Below are positions 55,920 to 63,786 of a stretch of DNA of 64,000 nucleotides, in pieces. A program made the translations under genes and the position numbers. The DNA comes from Lactobacillus agrestimuris (GTDB taxonomy: Bacteria > Bacillota > Bacilli > Lactobacillales > Lactobacillaceae). Position 1 is the stretch's first letter; the number at the start of each line of letters is the position of its first letter. The notes under the pieces are model-generated. The model made no database searches. It was not told the DNA's origin and worked only from the letters and a program-made list of their open reading frames with translations. Location: assembly GCF_943193025.1 (NCBI RefSeq), contig NZ_CALPCQ010000005.1:35890-99889 (forward strand), written 5' to 3'.

Positions 55920-56360
55920 TTATGACAATGAACCTTCGATCTTGCCACGACGCTTTTCGTACCAATCTTCCCAAGCGTCATAAGTAACCATTGATTCTGG
56001 ATTGATACCTTCGTCAGCAACAATTTCATCAAGAAGAGCCTTGAAGTTGTGTTCGTGGTATTGAAGTACATGCTTAACCAAGTTCTTACGTGAGAAGTGC
56101 TTGTTGTAAAGGATGTACTTGTTAATATCAACAGTATTGTGATTCTTGTCGTATAAGTTTATGATTTCCAAATCATCTAAGTCGAAATGGGAAATGTAGA
56201 AGCTTGCGAATACCTTCATGTAATCAGGTTGTTCCTTGTAAACTTCAGGATCCATAGTAACGCGTTCAGCTTCAGGCATAACAACGGTCATGTCAGGCTT
56301 TGAATCTTCCTTTTTTTCTTCTTCGGCCTTTTGATTGGTGTTTTTTTCTTCTTCAGTCAA
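55920..56360 (-). CDS. Conserved hypothetical protein
   Basis: 146 residues. It starts at TTG, with AAGGAG 9 bases upstream. A disordered charged N-terminus (EEEKNTNQKAEEEKKEDSK, about 1-25) precedes a compact domain rich in aromatic and acidic residues (FYISHFDLDDLEIINLYDK). There is no signal peptide. No family is recognised. It may be transcribed alone, as a terminator for the upstream gene lies at 56382-56416. Confidence 0.65.
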   Translation of the reverse strand: MTEEEKNTNQKAEEEKKEDSKPDMTVVMPEAERVTMDPEVYKEQPDYMKVFASFYISHFDLDDLEIINLYDKNHNTVDINKYILYNKHFSRKNLVKHVLQYHEHNFKALLDEIVADEGINPESMVTYDAWEDWYEKRRGKIEGSLS

Positions 56361-56381
56361 TTTAGGGCACTCCTTTTTTAT

Positions 56382-56416
56382 AAAAAAATCGGTAAATCAA
56401 CCTTCATTTTACCGAG
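56382..56416 (-). terminator. Terminator of the membrane-anchored gene
   Basis: On the minus strand TCGGTAAAA-TGAAGGTTGA-TTTACCGATTTTTTT. Confidence 0.78.
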
Positions 56417-56470
56417 TTTAGGCAGTAAAGGCAACATTTTGCCAAAAAGTAGACGTATTTCTTCTATATA

Positions 56471-57349
56471 TTATCTTTTTAAATAACTTTCGACATCATC
56501 TTTGGTAATGTCTTCAGGGGTAGATTTTCCGTTTTGATTGTTAACTACACGGTAAAGATCGATCATGTCTTGTGGACTCCAAGCAGCAGAATTGTAACCA
56601 AGAGAATCAAGCCGCTTCTTAATCTGGCTAATTGTGTCGCTATCAACTACCTTGCCATTAACGGTATGATCGCCCATAGCGTGATGGTTTGCACTAGATG
56701 ATTGCTCGCTTGATTGAGATGAGCTGGATTGAGCTGATTCCTCATCTGAACTTGATTGCTCATTTGAGTCGGCTTCATCTTGCAACTTCTGAACTTCTTT
56801 AAGCGAATCTTGAGCCTGTTTGAGATACTTTTGATAATACTTTTCCTTTATATAAGGAAGATCGATGACACTTTGGTAAGTGGAGCTGGCATTTTGAAAA
56901 TCTTTATTCTTAGTGTATTGATCAGCCTTGACTAGCAGCGGCTTAACTTCATTATCAATATTGCTTTTTACTTCTTGAAGATTGCTAGAAAGCTTCGTGG
57001 CTTGGTCATTCATAATTGAATAGCCATCTGCAATACTAGCGGCATCATTAGCGTTAGTAATAGCACGAGTGAAATGATAATTGTCGGCTTGAGTAACAGC
57101 ATTAGCCAGTAAGTTAGCTTGCTTACTAGAATTAAGGGCCGTCTTTGTACTCTTTATTTCGTAAGCTTGATCGAAGTACTTAGCGGCCTTACGATATTCA
57201 AGGTTTCTAGCGGCCGCTTTACCATCGGACATAGCTTGATTGTAGTTAGAAGAGTGGGCAGGATCTGAATGGTTATTACTTACCCAAATAGTCCCACCGG
57301 TGAAGACGATAATTACCGCAATAATTAGCCAAATAAGTGACTTTTTCAT
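56471..57349 (-). CDS. Membrane-anchored extracytoplasmic protein with helical repeats
   Basis: The start is the ATG at 57349 with GGGAGGGG upstream, giving 292 residues; an upstream in-frame extension to 57487 lacks a ribosome site. One N-terminal membrane helix (about 4-24) is followed by a TPR-like helical region (SDGKAAARNLEYRKAAKYFD...), a Ser/Gln/Glu-rich linker (EQSSSDEESAQSSSS) and a C-terminal segment (DSLGYNSAAWSPQDMIDLYR). No catalytic motif is seen. The function is unknown; such proteins often assist wall or secretion complexes. Confidence 0.72.
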   Translation of the reverse strand: MKKSLIWLIIAVIIVFTGGTIWVSNNHSDPAHSSNYNQAMSDGKAAARNLEYRKAAKYFDQAYEIKSTKTALNSSKQANLLANAVTQADNYHFTRAITNANDAASIADGYSIMNDQATKLSSNLQEVKSNIDNEVKPLLVKADQYTKNKDFQNASSTYQSVIDLPYIKEKYYQKYLKQAQDSLKEVQKLQDEADSNEQSSSDEESAQSSSSQSSEQSSSANHHAMGDHTVNGKVVDSDTISQIKKRLDSLGYNSAAWSPQDMIDLYRVVNNQNGKSTPEDITKDDVESYLKR

Positions 57350-57550
57350 ATTTTCCCCTCCCTTTATTAACATTATAAATACAATGTAATAACTTTCATA
57401 GAGAAAGAAATTAAGCTTTTTCAAAATTAAGTGTCCCATTTTTGCGGTTAATTTCGTATGTATTAGTGTAAGACATCTAGCGCGCATGATTGATTACAAA
57501 ATGTTCTATATCTACAAGTCAAAACTACATTATATAAGGATGGTAAAAAC

Positions 57551-57766
57551 ATGGATTCAAATTTAATGGAAAAGTCAGTTCAGTACAAGTTCGCTAACAC
57601 AGAAAAATATGGTGACAAGAAAGTTGCTCGTGAGCTCAAGCACTTGAAAGCTGATGCAAGTGATGAAGCAATTAATAAGGTAGGGACATCTCTAGCTAAG
57701 CTTCAAGGCGATAACTTGAAGAGCATTGTTGAAATTAGTAAGCGAGATATTGAAATCACTGACTAA
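57551..57766 (+). CDS. DUF1659 small protein
   Basis: 71 residues, no signal peptide. The text FANTEKYGDKKVARELKHLK matches DUF1659, a small Firmicute family usually paired with DUF2922. The ATG follows AAGGATGG. The partner DUF2922 gene begins 88 bases downstream, so the two are probably one operon. The function is unknown. Confidence 0.7.
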   Translation: MDSNLMEKSVQYKFANTEKYGDKKVARELKHLKADASDEAINKVGTSLAKLQGDNLKSIVEISKRDIEITD

Positions 57767-57854
57767 TCTTAAGAAAGTGGACAAAAAATGCCGTAAATTA
57801 CGGGGATGTAGCTTAAAAAAGCATACATGAGTTGAAAATAAGGAGAAATAAAGA

Positions 57855-58109
57855 ATGAACGCAAAAACTAACACATTGAGATTAACTTTTAAGAACTCAG
57901 AAGGTAAGAAGACCAACTTAACTATTACTAACCCGGCTCAGCTTGATGAAACTGCGATTAAGGCAGAAATGGGCAACATTGCGCAAGCTGACATCTTTGA
58001 AAAAGAAGGAGTGATTCTCTATCAAGAACCTCAATCTGCTTCATACGTTGAACGTACTGTTAACACTGTGTTCACTGTGGACGGGGATGCTGAGGCAAAG
58101 CAAGACTAG
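57855..58109 (+). CDS. DUF2922 small protein
   Basis: 84 residues: LRLTFKNSEGKKTNLTITNP at the start and a predicted all-beta fold, matching DUF2922. It has AAGGAG upstream and is paired with DUF1659. Its codon choice is close to that of the nearby S-layer genes. The gap before it (57767-57854) contains a small palindrome CCGTAA-A-TTACGG. No function is known. Confidence 0.72.
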   Translation: MNAKTNTLRLTFKNSEGKKTNLTITNPAQLDETAIKAEMGNIAQADIFEKEGVILYQEPQSASYVERTVNTVFTVDGDAEAKQD

Positions 58110-58257
58110 TCTAGAACTAGTACTTGGGATCATGGACTTAGCGCAGAAAATAGCCAAAAAGTTCAAAAAACGAGCATGAAAAATATTACAAAGAGCGTTA
58201 CTATTGAAAAATGTCTGTAAAAATTCAGGTGTTTAAAAATTTAATGATGAAATGATA

Positions 58258-58283
58258 AAGAGCGAGAGTATTCTCGCTTTTTA
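58258..58283 (+). terminator. Terminator of the DUF1659/DUF2922 operon
   Basis: AAAGAGCGAGA-GTAT-TCTCGCTTTTTATT, about 150 bases after the DUF2922 gene. The bases between (58110-58257) show no gene or motif. Confidence 0.75.
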
Positions 58284-58379
58284 TTGTTATATCGGCCATT
58301 ATTTAATTTAAATCATAAGAATTTATTAAAAAATATTATGTGACATTTATTACAATAAAAAAATAATAACGTTTTTGGC

Positions 58380-58408
58380 TTGCTTTTAGCGCTCAGGGTT
58401 AGTACAAT
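58380..58408 (+). promoter_or_regulatory. Promoter of the expressed S-layer gene
   Basis: TTGCTT (58380-58385), 17-base spacer, TACAAT (58403-58408). The inverted repeat shared with the other S-layer gene begins at 58404, inside this -10 box, so the -35 lies outside the invertible segment. Confidence 0.75.
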
Positions 58409-58691
58409 ATGAATCGTGGTAAGCAATAGAGCATATGTTTCAGGCATGTCGCCTGTACGCATGCTGATCCTTCAGCAATGACTACTACCTCGCAGGAGTT
58501 ATAAACCTGTGGATCTTGCTCGAAGAATTTTGTACATTATAGGCTCCTTCATGCTGAAGCCTTTCTCTATTGCAGTTTTTTGTATTTTCAAGGAGGATTA
58601 GACCACATGAAGAAAAATTTAAGAATCGTTAGCGCTGCTGCTGCTGCTTTATTAGCTGTTGCTCCAGTTGCTGCTACTGCTGTTTCTACTG
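58404..58691 (+). repeat. Left copy of the 288-base slp inverted repeat
   Basis: Identical base for base to the reverse complement of 63121-63408. It covers the last part of the -10 box, the ~190-base structured mRNA leader, AAGGAGG and the first 28 codons (signal peptide). It is the crossover substrate for slp inversion. Confidence 0.9.
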
Positions 58692-59989
58692 TTTCTGCTG
58701 ACGCAGTTAACACTGCTACCAACATTGGTACTGTTCCTGAAGTATCAAACGGTTCAACTGTTAACGTTAAGCCAAACATTTCATTAAACACTTCAGTAAC
58801 TAACAACGCTATTACTAGTGTAAACGCTGCTGTTTCAGCTTCATTTGACGTTACTGTTGACGGTACTACTGCTACCTCAACTCTTAACCCAGGTGTTTCA
58901 AGCCTTGAACTTAAGAACAGCAAGGGTGAATCAATCACTGCTGCTAACTTCAACAAGGAAGTAAACGAAGCTGCTGCTGGTGACACTTTCACTGTAACTT
59001 TAAACGGTGTTGGTTTGAACTTTGGTACTAAGAACGCTAACAAGGAAGTAACTTTACACTTCCCAAAGGGTGCTTCAGCTACTGCTACTGTAAACGGTAA
59101 GTCTGTAAGTACTGATGCTAAGGGTGACATGAAGGTAACCCTTAACCAAAACGGTGTTATCAACTTAGATAAGGTAACTTTCACTACTGTTGCTAAGAAC
59201 TTCGCTAACCCACAAGTTATTACTTGGTTCAGCGCTAACACTGGTGCACCTGTAACTTCAGCTAACTTCGAAATGTACGCTGGTTCAGACGCTGGTAAGC
59301 TTAACGTTTCTCAAGTTCTTAACGCTATCCCAGTTGGTACTAACAAGGCAAATGGTTACTTCGCAAACCAACTTGACAACCAAGGTAAGATTAAGTACAC
59401 TAACAACCTTAAGGATGCTTTAAAGGCTATGGGCGTTGAAGTTGATGCTCAAGGTTGGTTCGTTGCACCTAAGTCATTCACTTTCAACTACACTGCAACT
59501 TCAGACATGAATGATGCAACTGCTACTTTACCTGTAACTGTTACTGTTCCAAACGGTAAGGACGTAACTCCAGCTACTGTAGAAAGCACTTCAAAGACTA
59601 TTATGCACGCATCATACTACTACAACAAAGAAGGTAAGCGTGTAGGTACTGACAAGATCGGTGCATACAACACTGTAACTGTAGTACCAACTACTGTTAA
59701 GCTTGCAGATGGTAAGACTTACTACCAAGTTGTTGAAAACGGCAAGGCTGTTGACAAGTACATCAACGCTTCTAACATCGATGGTACTAAGCGTACTTTG
59801 AAGCACAACGCTTACGTATACAAGAACAACGGTAAGGCTAAGACCCACAAGGTTGGCAAGAAGACCAAGAAGGTTCTTGTAAAGAAGGGTACTGAAGTAA
59901 CTACTTACGGTGCTAAGTTCAACATCAACGGTAAGGCTTACTACAGAATCGGCCGTAACAACGAATACGTTAAGGTTGCAAACTTCTAA
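58607..59989 (+). CDS. slpA: S-layer protein (expressed orientation)
   Basis: 460 residues from the ATG at 58607 (AAGGAGG at 58590-58596). A signal peptide ([20 protein letters not shown], cut near residue 30) precedes the self-assembly domain (about 31-325), rich in Ala/Thr/Val/Asn with few charges. A basic C-terminal SLAP wall-binding domain has two repeats ([36 protein letters not shown]). It forms the crystalline surface lattice bound to wall polymers. Codons are extremely biased (GCT, ACT, AAC, GTT), as expected for a very highly expressed gene. Its promoter is intact, so this is the active copy in this assembly. The middle domain differs greatly from the other copy. Confidence 0.93.
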   Translation: MKKNLRIVSAAAAALLAVAPVAATAVSTVSADAVNTATNIGTVPEVSNGSTVNVKPNISLNTSVTNNAITSVNAAVSASFDVTVDGTTATSTLNPGVSSLELKNSKGESITAANFNKEVNEAAAGDTFTVTLNGVGLNFGTKNANKEVTLHFPKGASATATVNGKSVSTDAKGDMKVTLNQNGVINLDKVTFTTVAKNFANPQVITWFSANTGAPVTSANFEMYAGSDAGKLNVSQVLNAIPVGTNKANGYFANQLDNQGKIKYTNNLKDALKAMGVEVDAQGWFVAPKSFTFNYTATSDMNDATATLPVTVTVPNGKDVTPATVESTSKTIMHASYYYNKEGKRVGTDKIGAYNTVTVVPTTVKLADGKTYYQVVENGKAVDKYINASNIDGTKRTLKHNAYVYKNNGKAKTHKVGKKTKKVLVKKGTEVTTYGAKFNINGKAYYRIGRNNEYVKVANF

Positions 59990-60019
59990 AAAGTAGTTAG
60001 CAAACGCTAATTAAACAAG

Positions 60020-60050
60020 AAAGTCGAAGCATTAGGCTTCGGCTTTTTTT
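60020..60050 (+). terminator. S-layer gene terminator (left)
   Basis: AAAGTCGAAGC-ATTAG-GCTTCGGCTTTTTTT. The same hairpin closes the right S-layer gene, as part of the 3' inverted homology. Confidence 0.9.
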
Positions 60051-60178
60051 GTTGCTCTTATTCTTAAAAAATCTAAAAATAACAGTTCTTAATAAAATTT
60101 TAAATATGGTATTCTATATGTCTATGACTTATACTAATAGGTTATAAAATTTAATATAGTAAGGAAGGTATTTTGCCC

Positions 60179-60985
60179 ATGCGCACTATTCAAGAGGTTA
60201 TAGCCCCTGAACATCCACATTGGACAAAAGAAGTAGTAGAAAAGGTAATTAAAGAACATTCAGTAGAATATACCATTGATAATGATTGTATTTTCTATAA
60301 AAGAATGTTGGTTGCTTATGATTTTTCGAAGAATCCACTCTTTGATAAATATAGGACTGTATTTATTACCATAGACCGAGGAATTGTACTATCGACACGA
60401 AATAGTATGCAAATTAACAACCGCTTCTCGGACACTAAGTTAATTGGAAAGTTAGATTTTCAACGGTATCTTGCCAGACTTCATAAGTTACGTCGGCATC
60501 ATATGATTGCTTTAGGTCCTGTAGCTTTCCTGTCCCTAACAGGACATCGACGTAAAAGCACAGATTGGATCAATCTACGCTACGTTGATAGATATGAAAT
60601 CAGAGGATCAAAAATCTTCTTTCAAACTATTCCAATCGAAGATGAAGATATTATCTTTGAATTTCCATGTACTAAATATTTAGCGAAGAACTTTGAAATT
60701 TATCTAAAAAGCAATTCTCATGTACTTCAAATGATAATATCCTACCTTTCAGAGCTGGACTGTAAAGTCAAAATTCATAATCGAAAAACAATTCTCTGCA
60801 GAAACCATAAAAGCAAGAAGTCGAATCTTCAAGATCTTCCTGATATTCAAACAGTAACATCAGACGTAATGAAGGATCGAATTAATTATGTTAGCGAGCG
60901 TGTGCTTGAAGAACATGACATTGTTAAAGTTCAAGACTACGGTTTAGCATATCGAATACTTAAGAGATTAACTAATCATCATTAA
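60179..60985 (+). CDS. ComK-like transcription factor
   Basis: The ATG at 60179 is favoured (GGAAGG 10 bases upstream) over TTG 60173; 268 residues. The central part aligns with ComK of Bacillus: NDCIFYKRM..., STRNSMQINNRF, HHMIALGPVAFLSL, then RKSTDWINLRYVDRYEI and SKIFFQTIPIEDEDIIFEFP. It is longer than ComK (192) by a C-terminal basic segment (IHNRKTILCRNHKSKKS). ComK activates competence genes in Bacillus; the role here is inferred. It lies inside the invertible slp segment. Confidence 0.6.
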   Translation: MRTIQEVIAPEHPHWTKEVVEKVIKEHSVEYTIDNDCIFYKRMLVAYDFSKNPLFDKYRTVFITIDRGIVLSTRNSMQINNRFSDTKLIGKLDFQRYLARLHKLRRHHMIALGPVAFLSLTGHRRKSTDWINLRYVDRYEIRGSKIFFQTIPIEDEDIIFEFPCTKYLAKNFEIYLKSNSHVLQMIISYLSELDCKVKIHNRKTILCRNHKSKKSNLQDLPDIQTVTSDVMKDRINYVSERVLEEHDIVKVQDYGLAYRILKRLTNHH

Positions 60986-60987
60986 AA

Positions 60988-61031
60988 CAAAACCGCTATA
61001 CACTTGTCTAAAGAGTGTATGGCGGTTTTTT
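60988..61031 (+). terminator. Terminator of the ComK-like gene
   Basis: AAAACCGCTATACACTT-GTCTAA-AGAGTGTATGGCGGTTTTTT. Confidence 0.9.
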
Positions 61032-61052
61032 GTATCTTTTTGTAAATTTTTA

Positions 61053-61167
61053 AAAACCAAGTAACCAATTATCGATCCCTATGTAGCAACATTCTTAAAC
61101 ATATTAAGTAATTTTGGTAGATAAGAATGCTGATTTAATAGACATTTCGAGACAGTTACTTGGTTTT
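61053..61167. repeat. 115-base interrupted inverted repeat upstream of the sigma-like gene
   Basis: Outer arms AAAACCAAGTAAC (61053-61065) and GTTACTTGGTTTT (61155-61167) are perfectly complementary. Inner arms around AGCAACATTCTTA (61084-61096) and TAAGAATGCTG (61126-61136) pair as well. The whole stretch could fold into one long hairpin or be a small MITE. No target duplication is seen. Confidence 0.6.
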
Positions 61168-61239
61168 GTTTCACTATTCTAATCTTGATAAAGTTCTATA
61201 TGCGCAAGGCCTTGTGACAACAAATTTAGGAGTCACAAA

Positions 61240-61731
61240 ATGAAAATTAAACCAGAAAACTTTAACAAAGCATGGAATAATCAGAGATTAGTAGCAGGAG
61301 CATTGAAGTCGGCACATATTAAGCCAACTTCATCAAACTATGAAGATCTCTTTCAAGAAGGAATTATTATTTACGCTCAAATGATTGAAGAGCATCCTGA
61401 CATGACTGCGGAAGAAGTTGATAAACGAACTTTTAGAATGATCATTTGGCGAATTACCGATATGGTTCGCAAGGTTCATCTCTGGAACGAACGTCAAACT
61501 TCAGTTGATGGAGCATTAGAACTAGGAAAAGAGCAAATCATGGATGAATTGATTATCATTCGAGCAGAACTTAATAAGATGAGTGAGTTAGATCAAAAAG
61601 TTCTGCTTGAACACATTATTGACGGTAAGAAGTTTACGACTATCAGTAAGGAAACTGGGATAAATCGCAAGAGACTGCAGAGGTCTAAGATTCGAGTTAT
61701 TGATAAGTTAAAGAAGGTTTTGAAAAATTAG
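61240..61731 (+). CDS. ComX/SigH-like alternative sigma factor
   Basis: 163 residues. The N-terminal half resembles sigma region 2 (YEDLFQEGIIIYAQMIE, FRMIIWRITDMVRKV). The C-terminal half resembles region 4, with a helix-turn-helix (ELDQKVLLEHIIDGKKFTTI, SKETGINRKRLQRSK). The size suits the ComX/SigH group that drives late competence genes in lactobacilli and streptococci. AGGAG lies 7 bases before the ATG. It sits inside the invertible slp segment, next to the ComK-like gene but in a separate transcription unit. Confidence 0.65.
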   Translation: MKIKPENFNKAWNNQRLVAGALKSAHIKPTSSNYEDLFQEGIIIYAQMIEEHPDMTAEEVDKRTFRMIIWRITDMVRKVHLWNERQTSVDGALELGKEQIMDELIIIRAELNKMSELDQKVLLEHIIDGKKFTTISKETGINRKRLQRSKIRVIDKLKKVLKN

Positions 61732-61738
61732 GAGTTTT

Positions 61739-61776
61739 AAATAAGCGTTACATCAGTTGCGATGTAACGCTTATTT
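61739..61776 (+). terminator. Terminator of the sigma-like gene
   Basis: AAATAAGCGTTACATC-AGTTGC-GATGTAACGCTTATTT, a perfect 16-base stem. Confidence 0.9.
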
Positions 61777-61792
61777 GATTATTTCTAGCAAC

Positions 61793-61823
61793 AAAAAAGC
61801 CGAAGCTAAATGCTTCGACTTTC
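61793..61823 (-). terminator. S-layer gene terminator (right)
   Basis: On the minus strand AAAGTCGAAGC-ATTTA-GCTTCGGCTTTTTT; matches the left copy at 60020-60050 with one or two changes. Confidence 0.9.
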
Positions 61824-61852
61824 TTGTTTAATTAGCGTTTGCTAACTACTTT

Positions 61853-63205
61853 TTAGAAGTTTGCAACCTTAACGTATTCGTTGTTACGGCCGATTCTGTA
61901 GTAAGCCTTACCGTTGATGTTGAACTTAGCACCGTAAGTAGTTACTTCAGTACCCTTCTTTACAAGAACCTTCTTGGTCTTCTTGCCTGACTTTTGAGTC
62001 TTAGCCTTACCGTTGTTCTTGTATACGTAAGCATTCTTCTTCAAAGTACGCTTAGTACCATCGATGTTACCAGCGTTGATGTACTTGTCAACAGCCTTAC
62101 CGTTTTCAACAACTTGGTAGTAAGCCTTACCGTTGATTTGAACAGTGTTTGGCAATACGTTTACTGAGTTGTATGCACCGATCTTGTCAGTACCTACACG
62201 CTTACCTTCTTTGTTGTAGTAGTATGATGCGTGCATAATAGTCTTTGAAGTGCTTTGAACTGAATCTGAAATAGCGTTAGGAACAGTTACAGTTACAGGC
62301 AAAGTAGCTGACTTACCATTAGTATTTGAAGTTGCCTTCAAGTTAACAGTAAGTGTACTTGGAGCCTTGAAGTAACCTACAGCATTTGATTCAATGTTAG
62401 CTGCCTTTAAAGCATCTTTAACTGCATTTTCAACATTAACATTAACTGTATTTAATTTCTTATTTGCGTATTGAGCAGCAAAGTACTTAGAATTGATTGC
62501 AGCTACAACGCTAGAAATGTTAACTTGACCTTGATTATCAGCATTTACTGATACGCTACCAGTAGTTACATTAGTACCAGTAGTTACATCGTAGAAGTTA
62601 ACGTTGCTGTTATCAGTAGTGTTAATTGCGTATACGTTAGCAATTGAAACATTTTTAAGACTTGCAACACCATTTTGGTCTAATTTAACCTTTAAAGTTG
62701 ATACATTAGTTTCAGTCTTGCCATCGCTGTCTACACCGGTGAACTTAACGTTTGAGTTAGCTGAACCAAGGGTAATAATCTTACCAGCGTTTTCTGAACC
62801 AAAGTTAAATGATACATCCTTAACAGTTACAGTGTAAGCAGTGTTAGCCTTCAAGTCAGCTGGCTTAACTGCAGTAGTGCTAGTACCTTCAGTAATAGTA
62901 GCATTTTCTGCATCATTCTTTAAGTTAGCAGTGTAGCTCTTACCATTATAACTTGCTGAAATAGTACCAGTAAGGTTACCAGCGATTGCTGGAGTATTGG
63001 TAGTAGTATTAGCAGCAACTGCAGCAACAGCTGAGATACTTGGAGTTACGTCAACATCATACTTAGCATTAGTGTTAGTGTTGATTGCTGAACCTGCATT
63101 AACAACAGTTGCAGCGTCAGCAGTAGAAACAGCAGTAGCAGCAACTGGAGCAACAGCTAATAAAGCAGCAGCAGCAGCGCTAACGATTCTTAAATTTTTC
63201 TTCAT
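61853..63205 (-). CDS. slpB: S-layer protein (silent orientation, promoterless)
   Basis: 450 residues from the ATG at 63205. The signal peptide is identical to the left gene. The assembly domain (about 31-320; [38 protein letters not shown]) closely resembles SlpA of L. acidophilus. The C-terminal SLAP domain is nearly the same as in the left gene, with small changes ([14 protein letters not shown] against VVPTTVKLADGKTYY). Upstream, homology stops at 63408. The bases beyond read CACAAT preceded by a C-rich tract with no -35, so it should not be transcribed in this orientation. The strong codon bias is kept, which suggests regular use after inversion. Confidence 0.93.
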   Translation of the reverse strand: MKKNLRIVSAAAAALLAVAPVAATAVSTADAATVVNAGSAINTNTNAKYDVDVTPSISAVAAVAANTTTNTPAIAGNLTGTISASYNGKSYTANLKNDAENATITEGTSTTAVKPADLKANTAYTVTVKDVSFNFGSENAGKIITLGSANSNVKFTGVDSDGKTETNVSTLKVKLDQNGVASLKNVSIANVYAINTTDNSNVNFYDVTTGTNVTTGSVSVNADNQGQVNISSVVAAINSKYFAAQYANKKLNTVNVNVENAVKDALKAANIESNAVGYFKAPSTLTVNLKATSNTNGKSATLPVTVTVPNAISDSVQSTSKTIMHASYYYNKEGKRVGTDKIGAYNSVNVLPNTVQINGKAYYQVVENGKAVDKYINAGNIDGTKRTLKKNAYVYKNNGKAKTQKSGKKTKKVLVKKGTEVTTYGAKFNINGKAYYRIGRNNEYVKVANF

Positions 63206-63408
63206 GTGGTCTAATCCTCCTTGAAAATACAAAAAACTGCAATAGAGAAAGGCTTCAGCATGAAGGAGCCTATAATGTACAAAATTCTTCGAGCAAGATC
63301 CACAGGTTTATAACTCCTGCGAGGTAGTAGTCATTGCTGAAGGATCAGCATGCGTACAGGCGACATGCCTGAAACATATGCTCTATTGCTTACCACGATT
63401 CATATTGT
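63121..63408 (-). repeat. Right copy of the 288-base slp inverted repeat
   Basis: Exact reverse complement of 58404-58691. It includes the mRNA leader and signal-peptide codons but not the promoter -35 box. Confidence 0.9.
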
Positions 63409-63446
63409 GTTAGGGAGGGTTGGTGGGTATGTAGTAAGCCGTTTGG

Positions 63447-63731
63447 GTGTCTTTTGCGGAAGACACTTTTGGAAAATATGGGTAAATGTCTTTTGTAGAA
63501 GACACTTTTAGAAAATATGAGCTAATGTCTTTTATGGAAGACACTTTTGGAAAATATGGGTAAATGTCTTTTGTAGAAGACACTTTTAGAAAATACGGGC
63601 TAATGTCTTCTACGGAAGACACTTTTGAAAAATACGAGCTAATGTCTTTTATGGAAGACACTTTTAGAAAATATGAACTAATGTCTTTTACAGAAGACAG
63701 AAATGTGAAAGATTGGTTATTAGAAGAATAA
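63447..63731. repeat. Array of seven 39-base repeats, each with a short hairpin
   Basis: Units start at 63447, 63486, 63525, 63564, 63603, 63642 and 63681, with strict 39-base spacing. Each contains TGTCTT-N6-AAGACA, a 6-7 base inverted repeat whose loop varies (TTGTAG, TTATGG, TTGCGG, CTACGG). The last unit diverges after AAGACA. The array lies just upstream of the silent S-layer gene. Confidence 0.92.
63564..63731 (+). CDS. Possible 55-residue repeat peptide
   Basis: The plus-strand frame of the 39-base units reads ATG-TCT-TTT...GAAGACACTTTT, giving MS[FS]xEDTFxKY[EG]L per unit. From 63564 it is open through four units to the tail SFTEDRNVKDWLLEE and TAA. Two upstream units end in GGG-TAA instead of GAG-CTA, breaking longer frames. 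No good ribosome site is seen. It may be a degenerate gene or a by-product of a non-coding array. Confidence 0.3.
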   Translation: MSFVEDTFRKYGLMSSTEDTFEKYELMSFMEDTFRKYELMSFTEDRNVKDWLLEE

Positions 63732-63735
63732 ACAA

Positions 63736-63769
63736 AAAGGCGGAGCCGATTGTGGCTTCGCCTTATTTT
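63736..63769 (+). terminator. Terminator after the 39-base repeat array
   Basis: AAGGCGGAGCC-GATTGT-GGCTTCGCCTTATTTTG; one wobble pair. It suggests that a plus-strand transcript crosses the array. Confidence 0.65.
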
Positions 63770-63786
63770 GATAGATCTGCAGCAAA

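Larger units (their letters stand above)
58404..63408. other. Predicted invertible slp segment (about 5.0 kb)
   Basis: Bounded by the exact inverted 288-base repeats and containing both S-layer genes, the ComK-like gene and the sigma-like gene. Recombination between the repeats would bring the right S-layer gene to the promoter at 58380-58408 and silence the left one. This is the arrangement known for slpA/slpB of L. acidophilus. Confidence 0.8.

Noticed and set aside
58588..59241. Minus-strand open frame of 217 codons opposite the left S-layer gene
   Set aside because: Shadow produced by the strongly biased codons of slp; no ribosome site and no protein-like pattern.
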